From contig CP011077.1 in assembly GCA_000963575.1 (NCBI GenBank), forward strand, positions 2,046,001-2,110,000: a stretch of 64,000 nucleotides of DNA, written 5' to 3'. This DNA is from Klebsiella michiganensis (GTDB lineage: Bacteria; Pseudomonadota; Gammaproteobacteria; Enterobacterales; Enterobacteriaceae). The notes under the pieces were generated by a model. The model saw only the letters and a program-made list of their open reading frames with translations, was not told where the DNA came from and did not search any database. Numbering within the stretch: the first letter of the stretch is position 1; each line of letters starts with the position of its first letter. Made by a program: the position numbers and the translations under genes. Shown in pieces: positions 36,058 through 42,603 of this stretch.

Positions 36058-36770
36058 GAGTGTTGATTGTTGATGATGAACCCCTGGCGCGCGAGAACCT
36101 GCGCATCCTGCTCGAGAACGACGGCGAGATTGAGATAGTCGGGGAATGCGCCAATGCAATAGAGGCGATTAGCGCGGTAAACAAACTGCGCCCGGACGTG
36201 CTGTTTCTCGATATCCAGATGCCGCGCATTAGCGGCCTGGAAATGGTGGGCATGCTCGATGAACGCCACCGCCCGCGCATTGTGTTTCTCACCGCTTTTG
36301 ATGAATACGCGGTGCAGGCATTTGAGGAGTGCGCTTTTGATTACCTGCTGAAACCTATTGAGTCACAGCGGCTGCAAAAAACGCTGGCTCGCCTGCACCA
36401 GGAGGCCGAAGCGCAGGATGTCTCCCGCCTGCCGGACAGCCAGCAGCCGCTGAAATTTATTCCCTGCAGCGGTCACAGCAGAATCTGGCTGCTGCAGATG
36501 GAAGAGGTGGCCTACGTCAGCAGCCGGATGAGCGGGGTGTATGTCACCAGCCGGGATGGCAAAGAAGGCTTTACCGAATTAACGCTGCGCACGCTGGAAA
36601 GCCGCACGTCGCTGCTGCGCTGCCACCGGCAATATCTGGTGAACATGAATTATCTACAGGAGATCCGCCTGGAGGATAACAGCCAGGCGGAACTGCTGCT
36701 GCGGGATGGCCGCACCGTGCCGGTGAGCCGCCGCTATTTGAAGTCGCTGAAGGAGGCGGTGGGGCTGTGA
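36051..36770 (+). CDS. btsR: BtsR LytTR-type response regulator
   Basis: A 239-residue regulator. The receiver has D8-D9 and phosphorylation site D54 in LFLDIQMPRISG; the C-terminal LytTR DNA-binding domain (about 140-237) contains RCHRQYLVNMNYL and PVSRRYLKSL. In E. coli, BtsR activates the pyruvate transporter gene btsT. It overlaps btsS by seven bases. It converges on the btsT-yjiX-yjiA operon, with only 10 nt between the btsR and yjiA stops. Upstream in-frame starts inside btsS are not used. Confidence 0.93.
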   Translation: MLRVLIVDDEPLARENLRILLENDGEIEIVGECANAIEAISAVNKLRPDVLFLDIQMPRISGLEMVGMLDERHRPRIVFLTAFDEYAVQAFEECAFDYLLKPIESQRLQKTLARLHQEAEAQDVSRLPDSQQPLKFIPCSGHSRIWLLQMEEVAYVSSRMSGVYVTSRDGKEGFTELTLRTLESRTSLLRCHRQYLVNMNYLQEIRLEDNSQAELLLRDGRTVPVSRRYLKSLKEAVGL

Positions 36771-36780
36771 CTTTGGCCCG

Positions 36781-37746
36781 TCAGGCTGTGGGCTTTAACC
36801 CCGCAAAAGCATCGCGAATTTCAGCCTCGGGGAGTGAAATACCAATGAACACCAGCGTGCTTTCCGGCGTCTCGTCCGCCTGCCACTCGCGGTCCCAGTC
36901 GGCGCTATAAAGGCGCTGCACGCCCTGGAACAGCAGGCGGCAGGGCTGGTCTTCAATCCACAGCATCCCTTTGTAGCGGAGCAGGTTATTGGCGAAACCA
37001 GAAAGCAGGTTCTCCATTACGGAAGAAACGGCGGAGAGCGCAACCGGATAGTCCAGCGTCACCACAATGGATGAGACCTCATTGTGCTGCGGGGCAATGC
37101 GGTGGAAGCGAGGCTTCGTCGCCACGACATTCTCTTCCAGCATAAAACCGCGAGTGTTAAACAGCAGCCCCAGGTCAATATTGCCGTGCAGGAGAGGGTA
37201 AACCGGGGCGCGGGCGTTGATACGCTGCAGGCGCTCAATCAGCTGAGCGGACTCACCCGCAATGTCGGTTTTGGACAACAGAATGCGGTCGGCGTAGCCG
37301 ATTTGCGACTGGGCCAGCGCGAACTGATCCAGCTGTGAGTCGGCATGTACCGCGTCAACGAGGGCTATTACACCGTCGAGCAGGTAGCGTTCGCAAATGA
37401 TTTCGTGGGCAAAAAACGCCTGCAGGATAGGGCCAGGATCGGCCATGCCGGTGCACTCAACGATGAGCCTGTCGAAGTGAATTTCACCTTTGTCCCGGCT
37501 GTCGAGCAGATCCAGCAGGGCATCTTCCAGCTCACTCGACCGCGTGCAGCAAATGCAGCCGTTGCTCAGGGTCGTTATGCGCGTGGCGCGGTCACCAATC
37601 AACTGGCTGTCTATAGGCGTTTCGCCAAATTCATTTTCAATAACAGCAATTTTCTCCTCCTGCTGCGTATGCAGGATATGGCGTAACAGGGTGGTTTTCC
37701 CTGCGCCCAGAAAACCGGTTAATACGGTTACTGCAATCGGTGTCAT
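36781..37746 (-). CDS. yjiA: COG0523-family GTPase YjiA
   Basis: A 321-residue G3E-family P-loop GTPase. It has Walker A GFLGAGKTT, the metal-binding CxCC in GCICC, the ECTGMADP switch region and the NKxD-like SKTD guanine motif. The C-terminal domain ends around ETPESTLVFIG. The family is linked to metal handling and metalloprotein insertion; the exact role of YjiA is not settled. It lies 13 nt after yjiX, the same order as in E. coli. Confidence 0.92.
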   Translation of the reverse strand: MTPIAVTVLTGFLGAGKTTLLRHILHTQQEEKIAVIENEFGETPIDSQLIGDRATRITTLSNGCICCTRSSELEDALLDLLDSRDKGEIHFDRLIVECTGMADPGPILQAFFAHEIICERYLLDGVIALVDAVHADSQLDQFALAQSQIGYADRILLSKTDIAGESAQLIERLQRINARAPVYPLLHGNIDLGLLFNTRGFMLEENVVATKPRFHRIAPQHNEVSSIVVTLDYPVALSAVSSVMENLLSGFANNLLRYKGMLWIEDQPCRLLFQGVQRLYSADWDREWQADETPESTLVFIGISLPEAEIRDAFAGLKPTA

Positions 37747-37759
37747 CGCGTCTCTCCTG

Positions 37760-37963
37760 TTAACAGCAGCGCATGCCGCCTTTACCGTCTCCGCCGTAGC
37801 GCGCCTGCTGGCGTTCGCGGAAGAACTCTTTATAGGTCATGGGCGGCTGGTCCGGGTGGTTCGTCTGCATGTGCAGCACGTATGTGTCGTAGTCCGGGAT
37901 GCCAACGAGCATTCTCGCCGCCTGGCCAAGATACTTTTTTGCCGCACCTAAGTTATCAAACAT
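37760..37963 (-). CDS. yjiX: YbdD/YjiX family small protein
   Basis: A 67-residue protein of the DUF466 (YbdD/YjiX) family: MFDNLGAAKKYLGQAARMLVG in part, VLHMQTNHPDQPPMTY, and a C-terminal RYGGDGKGGMRCC tail. These small proteins are encoded just after CstA-type pyruvate/peptide transporters and are thought to support them. It follows btsT by 56 nt with a hairpin between. Confidence 0.9.
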   Translation of the reverse strand: MFDNLGAAKKYLGQAARMLVGIPDYDTYVLHMQTNHPDQPPMTYKEFFRERQQARYGGDGKGGMRCC

Positions 37964-37983
37964 TCTTCGCTCCTTAAGTGATT

Positions 37984-38006
37984 AAAGCCCCGCTAATGCG
38001 GGGCAG
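37984..38006 (-). terminator. Hairpin between btsT and yjiX
   Basis: GCCCCGC-TAAT-GCGGGGC is a perfect 7-bp stem followed on the minus strand by TTTAAT. It probably reduces read-through from btsT into yjiX. Confidence 0.6.
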
Positions 38007-38019
38007 TCAGATGAAGCGA

Positions 38020-40173
38020 TCAGTGGCCGGAAGAAATCTTAATGCCTTCTTTCGGCACCGGCTGGTAAGGCGTTTCTTTGTCCGTCGGCTGGTCGGATTT
38101 ACGTGCTTCTCGCCAGGCTTTGATGCCGTAGAAAATGATGCTGTAAACCACCACCAGGAACAGGATGCTAAGGCCCGCGTTGGTATAGTTGTTGACCACA
38201 ATATGGTTCATATTGGCAATCTCCTGGGCAGTGAGATCGGCTCCGCCCGCGGCGATACGCGCCTTATACTGGTTGGCCATGAAGAAGAAGCCTTCCATCT
38301 GCGGGTTGCTGCTGAACAACTTCAGGCCCAGCGCCCAGGTGGTGCAGATAAGCAGCCAGACGGCAGGGATGACGGTCACCCAGATGTATTGGGTGCGCTT
38401 CATCTTCACCAGTACCACGGTTGCCAACACTAGCGCGACGGCGGCGAGCATTTGGTTGGAGATCCCGAACAGCGGCCACAGACTTTTGACGCCGCCCAGC
38501 GGATCGACCACGCCCTGATACAGCAGATAGCCCCAAAGCCCAACGCACCCGGCGGTCCCGATGATGCCCGCGACCAGTGAGTCTGTCTTCTTCAGGAACG
38601 GGATAAAGTTACCCAGCAGATCCTGCAGCATAAAGCGGCCAGAACGAGTCCCGGCATCCAGCGCGGTAAGAATAAACAGCGCCTCAAACAGAATACCGAA
38701 GTGGTACCAGAAGCCCATGTCTGCTACCGGCACAATTTTGTGGAACACATGCGCAATGCCGACGGCGAGCGTAGGTGCGCCCCCTGCACGGTTAAGCACG
38801 GAAGGTTCGCCGATATCTTTCGCCGTTTGCAGGATTTGTTCCGGAGAAATCACGAAGCCCCAGGAGCTGACGGTTGCGGCCGCGTGCGCGGTCACTTCCT
38901 TCAGTTGCGCCATAATCATCGGGGCGTTTTCGCCGCCAAGCTCGTGCAGGTTTGGCATGGTGAAACCCAGGCCTGCCGGAGGCGTGTTCATGGCGAAGTA
39001 CAGTCCCGGTTCAATGATGGACGCCGCCACCAGAGCCATGACGGCAACAAATGACTCCATCAGCATCGCGCCATACCCGATAAAGCGAGCATCGGTTTCA
39101 CAGGCCAGCAGTTTGGGCGTGGTGCCGGACGCGATAAGGGCATGGAAACCGGACACTGCGCCACAGGCAATGGTGATGAACAGGAACGGGAATAGCGCAC
39201 CTTTCCACAGCGGCCCGGTGCCGTCCACGTACTGGGTAACCGCCGGCATTTTCAGCTCTGGGTTGAGGATAACGATGCCAATCGCCAGACCCACGATAAC
39301 GCCGATTTTTAAGAAGGTGGCCAGGTAGTCGCGTGGGGCGAGGATCAGCCACACCGGCAGCAGGGCGGAGACAAACGCATAGCCGATAAGCGTAAAGGTA
39401 ATGGTGGTGTCTTTAAAGGTCAGCGCCGGGCCCCAGTAAGGGTCATGTGCGATGACGCCGCCGAAGTAAATCGAAGCCACCAGCAGCACAATCCCGATAA
39501 CGGACACTTCCCCGACCCGGCCTGGACGAATAAAGCGCATATATATGCCCATAAACAGGGCAATAGGCACCGTCGAGCAAACGGTGAACACGCCCCACGG
39601 GCTTTCCGCCAGCGCTTTCACCACGATCAGGGCCAGCACGGCCAGAATAATAATCATGATCAGGAAGCAGCCGAACAGGGCAATCGTCCCCGGCACCGGC
39701 CCCATCTCTTCTTTGATCATCTCTCCAAGGGAGGCTCCGTTCCGGCGTGAGGAGATAAACAGCACCATAAAATCCTGTACCGCTCCGGCCAGCACGACGC
39801 CTGCCAGTAGCCAAAGTACGCCGGGCAGGTAGCCCATTTGTGCCGCCAGCACCGGGCCGACAAGAGGCCCGGCCCCGGCTATCGCCGCGAAGTGGTGGCC
39901 AAACAGAACGTTGCGGTTGGTCGGGACATAGTTCAGCCCGTCGTTATTAATCACCGCGGGGGTCGCGCGCGTAGGATCCAGTTTCATCACCTTCTGGGCG
40001 ATGTAGAGGCTGTAATAGCGGTAGGCGACCAGATAGACCGACACCGAGGCGACCACTATCCACAGGGCGCTGATGTGCTCCCCCCGTCGCAGGGCGACGA
40101 CGGCCAGACAGCAGGCCCCGATGATACCCAGGATTGCCCAGGGTATATGTTTGAGAAATTTATTTTTATTCAT
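38020..40173 (-). CDS. btsT: BtsT pyruvate/H+ symporter (CstA family)
   Basis: A 717-residue CstA-family inner-membrane transporter with about 16-18 hydrophobic segments. Landmarks are NVLFGHHFAAIAGAGPLVGPVLAA near residue 100-125, GASLGEMIKEEMGP and DAGTRSGRFMLQDLLG. In E. coli BtsT (YjiY) imports pyruvate and is switched on by BtsSR. The C-terminus is a lysine-rich cytoplasmic tail. It is first in an operon with yjiX and yjiA and faces btsSR. Confidence 0.94.
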   Translation of the reverse strand: MNKNKFLKHIPWAILGIIGACCLAVVALRRGEHISALWIVVASVSVYLVAYRYYSLYIAQKVMKLDPTRATPAVINNDGLNYVPTNRNVLFGHHFAAIAGAGPLVGPVLAAQMGYLPGVLWLLAGVVLAGAVQDFMVLFISSRRNGASLGEMIKEEMGPVPGTIALFGCFLIMIIILAVLALIVVKALAESPWGVFTVCSTVPIALFMGIYMRFIRPGRVGEVSVIGIVLLVASIYFGGVIAHDPYWGPALTFKDTTITFTLIGYAFVSALLPVWLILAPRDYLATFLKIGVIVGLAIGIVILNPELKMPAVTQYVDGTGPLWKGALFPFLFITIACGAVSGFHALIASGTTPKLLACETDARFIGYGAMLMESFVAVMALVAASIIEPGLYFAMNTPPAGLGFTMPNLHELGGENAPMIMAQLKEVTAHAAATVSSWGFVISPEQILQTAKDIGEPSVLNRAGGAPTLAVGIAHVFHKIVPVADMGFWYHFGILFEALFILTALDAGTRSGRFMLQDLLGNFIPFLKKTDSLVAGIIGTAGCVGLWGYLLYQGVVDPLGGVKSLWPLFGISNQMLAAVALVLATVVLVKMKRTQYIWVTVIPAVWLLICTTWALGLKLFSSNPQMEGFFFMANQYKARIAAGGADLTAQEIANMNHIVVNNYTNAGLSILFLVVVYSIIFYGIKAWREARKSDQPTDKETPYQPVPKEGIKISSGH

Positions 40174-40245
40174 AATTCATCCGTTTGTCAGCCCCGACTT
40201 CATGCCTGTTCGCCGTTTTGCTGAGCCTGGTTGGTGTAAAAGAAG

Positions 40246-40261
40246 GGCATAAAAATATGCC
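40246..40261. promoter_or_regulatory. Palindrome upstream of btsT
   Basis: GGCATA-AAAA-TATGCC is a perfect palindrome 73 nt before the btsT start. It may belong to btsT control; I do not assign a protein. Confidence 0.35.
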
Positions 40262-40429
40262 AGCTATAGCGTGGCGATTTTTTTTGCGAGAGGGGAAAAA
40301 GAGTGGCCGAGTGGTCATATGCGAAGATAAGCGGTTGTGGGAAGGGCTAAGCGGTTTTTAGCTGGCGCTAACCCACTGAAAATTGTGATTTAGATCTCAT
40401 GGAGTCCCCGGTAGTTGAAGCTATTGCAC

Positions 40430-40458
40430 GCCCGGGGTGAGGCTTTACCTCACCGGGC
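40430..40458. repeat. REP-like imperfect palindrome
   Basis: The arms GCCCGGGGTGAGG and CCTCACCGGGC pair with one bulged G around a CTTTA loop. It resembles enterobacterial REP units of the GCCCGGTG..CACCGGGC kind. Only one copy is visible in this window. Confidence 0.45.
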
Positions 40459-40645
40459 AGAGAGCGTCGGCCGCAATTCAGCGCTGCTCCACCGGCTTCT
40501 TGTCTTGGTTTCGGCTCAGGGGTATCCGGGGGGATGGATGGCGCGTGATTGCGTTTTTCTTCAGCCAGAGACGCCGGGGGAACTTGATAGAAATCAATTA
40601 AAACGCCATAAATACATAGCATTACCTTTCTTTACCGTCCCGCCT

Positions 40646-40676
40646 TTGACCTTCCCCCTGGGGGAAGGTGTAACGT
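40646..40676 (+). promoter_or_regulatory. CueR-type copper-responsive promoter of cueP
   Basis: The -35 TTGACC (40646-40651) and -10 TAACGT (40671-40676) are separated by 19 bp, the long spacing typical of MerR-family activated promoters. The spacer holds the dyad ACCTTCCCCC / GGGGGAAGGT (40649-40669), which matches CueR sites at copA-type promoters. The start codon is 46 nt downstream. Confidence 0.85.
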
Positions 40677-40721
40677 CTGCGCCAGTGATTGTTACAACCT
40701 TACTCTGTGAAAGGATAAATG

Positions 40722-41270
40722 ATGAAAACAGGCATGATTACTGCGTTACTGGCGTTGGCTCTCAGTGGTTCTGCACTGGCAGCCACCCCTGAAGCGAATG
40801 ACTTTCTGGCAAAACACGGGCTGGCGGGAAAAACCACCGAGCAAATGGTGGAGGCTATCGACCAGTCTCCGCAGGCTCGTCCGCTGGGCTACAGCGCCGG
40901 TGTCACCAGCCGCGCGCTGGTGCTTTCGGACGGGCAGCAGAAGTTTAGCTATCCATTGGGGGACAAGTTCTACCTGTCGTTTGCGCCATACCTGCAGCAA
41001 ACGCACCCCTGCTTTAATCACAGCCTGTCCGGCTGCCAGGGGGAGCTGGCCAATACGCCTTTTGAGGTCAAAATTACCGATAAAGCGGGCAAGGTTATCC
41101 TGAATAAAACGCTTACCAGCCAGCAGAACGGTTTCATCGGGGTGTGGTTACCGCGCAATATCGAAGGGACCGTCAGCGTCAGCTATCAGGGCCGCGCCGC
41201 ACATTCCGCTTTTGCCACCTTTGATGATAGCCAGACCTGCATGACTACATTGCCGCTGCAGCAATCCTAA
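40722..41270 (+). CDS. cueP: Periplasmic copper-binding protein CueP
   Basis: A 182-residue protein with a signal peptide ending SALA and the CueP family core. Conserved cysteines lie in THPCFNHSLSGCQGELANTPF (two Cys) and near the end in TCMTTLPL; these are the copper-binding residues in the family. In Salmonella CueP binds copper in the periplasm and helps copper tolerance. I prefer the second of two adjacent ATGs (40722), six bases after AAGGA. The CueR-type promoter upstream supports the assignment. Confidence 0.9.
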   Translation: MKTGMITALLALALSGSALAATPEANDFLAKHGLAGKTTEQMVEAIDQSPQARPLGYSAGVTSRALVLSDGQQKFSYPLGDKFYLSFAPYLQQTHPCFNHSLSGCQGELANTPFEVKITDKAGKVILNKTLTSQQNGFIGVWLPRNIEGTVSVSYQGRAAHSAFATFDDSQTCMTTLPLQQS

Positions 41271-41278
41271 GTCAGACG

Positions 41279-41308
41279 GGCGGCGGCTACCCCAGCGTAA
41301 CCGCCGCC
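41279..41308. terminator. GC-rich hairpin between convergent cueP and LuxR-type gene
   Basis: GGCGGCGG (41279-41286) pairs with CCGCCGCC (41301-41308) around a short loop. There is no T run on either side, so terminator function is only likely. Confidence 0.4.
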
Positions 41309-41312
41309 TGAG

Positions 41313-41876
41313 CTACGGATAGTTTTGCTCTTCGTCGGTAAAAATGAGCAGGCAGGCCTCGTTAAAGTTGCTCAGCCCAAGCCTTTCGTAAAGCTCGGTT
41401 CGCCTGCGATACAGGCTTTTAAGCGAGGTATTGAGTTTTTCAGCCACTGCTTCCATCGGCAAACCCTGCCTTAACCACGCCATCATCTTGCGCTCCTCCT
41501 GGCTCAGGCGCATAGCATAAAACCATTCCCCGGCCTGGCGGTCGAGCTTCACCTTTTGCAGCAGCCAGAACAAGGCTTCAACGCCCGGGTGCGGCATCGA
41601 CATATCGAGACTCCACTTTTGCCTGAGCGGGGAGAGTTCGCTGTGGCGCATATCTAGCATGATGCAGCGAACCGGAGTCCCGGTCTTCTCGGCACTGGTA
41701 ATGATGTTTTCCCACTGCGCCAGCGGGAGCCGGCTATCTACCAGGATGGCGTACTCTGTGTAGCCGTAGCTGAAACTCCTCCTGCCAACGGAGCGCAGCA
41801 GAATGACGTCGGGAAAATAGTTTTTTATTCCCTGGTAAAGAAGGTGATCTTGTGTGATCAAAATTGTCGCATTCAC
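41313..41876 (-). CDS. Orphan LuxR-type regulator with receiver-like N-terminus, next to pga
   Basis: A 187-residue protein in the RcsA/FimW/NarL-like class. The N-terminal half resembles a receiver (ILITQDHLLYQGI, then ILVDSRLP, where D47 sits at the phosphorylation position), but the usual second acidic residue is missing. The C-terminal half is a LuxR-like helix-turn-helix (LSQEERKMMAWLRQGL, SLKSLYRRRTELYERLGL). No kinase is adjacent. I choose GTG 41876, where the receiver-like fold begins; an ATG at 41936 would add 20 atypical residues. It diverges from pgaABCD, which it may regulate (inference). Confidence 0.7.
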   Translation of the reverse strand: MNATILITQDHLLYQGIKNYFPDVILLRSVGRRSFSYGYTEYAILVDSRLPLAQWENIITSAEKTGTPVRCIMLDMRHSELSPLRQKWSLDMSMPHPGVEALFWLLQKVKLDRQAGEWFYAMRLSQEERKMMAWLRQGLPMEAVAEKLNTSLKSLYRRRTELYERLGLSNFNEACLLIFTDEEQNYP

Positions 41877-42577
41877 CGCAGCGTATCCCTTTAATATTAC
41901 TCCAATCCAAATGCATGACCATAGAAACTGGGGCATGCGTACACACAGTGTATTTCTATTATTTCTTTAAAAATTCACTAACTAACCTTCAGGTAAGTTA
42001 GGCGGTGTGGCGATTTATTGTTGGGGCAGTATTAATGTTCCATTGCTAATCTTCTTTATTGCTGGTGCGGGAAATTATAAATAAAAAGAAATAAGAGAGA
42101 AGATATCGAATTGAAAATTAGGATTCCTTGCCAGGAAACGTCCTGATTAACACAGGGAATCTCACTTGAAAATGTCTGGCAGAGGGGCGGGTATAACATT
42201 TTCTGATGCTTGAATTGTGATTTTTCCCTTTAAAATTAATCTGTTGTTGTTTTTGTTTTGTGTGGAAAATGAATTATTGAAAAGGTGATGCGGAGTATTC
42301 TTAAAAGCATCTCTGATGCCGGATTACTATATTCACAAAATTATTGATGGTGGCTTATCATTCCTCTTGTCATCGCTTATGTGCGATTGGCGATATTTTG
42401 AGTTTGTTCCTAAAGCTTAAAGTAAGAAAAGGCATTAAGTGGGGCGTGCCTGTTTAAATTAATGCTCTGAATGTCAATGAAGTTTTACCGTGTGAATTTC
42501 CTTCCGCTGATGCCGAATTTCGGTATTCAAACGCGGTGGATAAACCATGCTCATTCATAATGGAATAATAGATATTT
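41877..42577. promoter_or_regulatory. Long AT-rich leader and promoter region upstream of pgaABCD
   Basis: About 700 nt without a normal gene, markedly AT-rich. In E. coli, the pga operon has a long leader that CsrA binds at GGA motifs. Here GGA occurs at 42538-42540, 42562-42564 and 42581-42583, around a weak pgaA ribosome site. A short upstream ORF at 42547-42603 overlaps the pgaA start. Confidence 0.45.
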
Positions 42578-42603
42578 ATGGGACAACGGCTGAGTATCAA
42601 TAA
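42547..42603 (+). CDS. Possible 18-codon leader peptide overlapping pgaA start
   Basis: ATG at 42547 opens an 18-residue frame that ends at TAA 42603, 23 bases inside pgaA in another frame. It is preceded by GGTGGA about 7-11 nt upstream, a better ribosome site than the one before pgaA. It may couple or compete with pgaA translation. Nothing but position and signal supports it. Confidence 0.3.
   Translation: MLIHNGIIDIYGTTAEYQ

Larger units (their letters stand above)
40174..40721. promoter_or_regulatory. Divergent region between btsT and cueP
   Basis: A 548-nt gap. Next to btsT is a GGCATA-AAAA-TATGCC palindrome (40246-40261). The middle holds a REP-like imperfect palindrome (40430-40458). 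Next to cueP is a CueR-type promoter (40646-40676). No further gene of good quality is seen. Confidence 0.6.
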
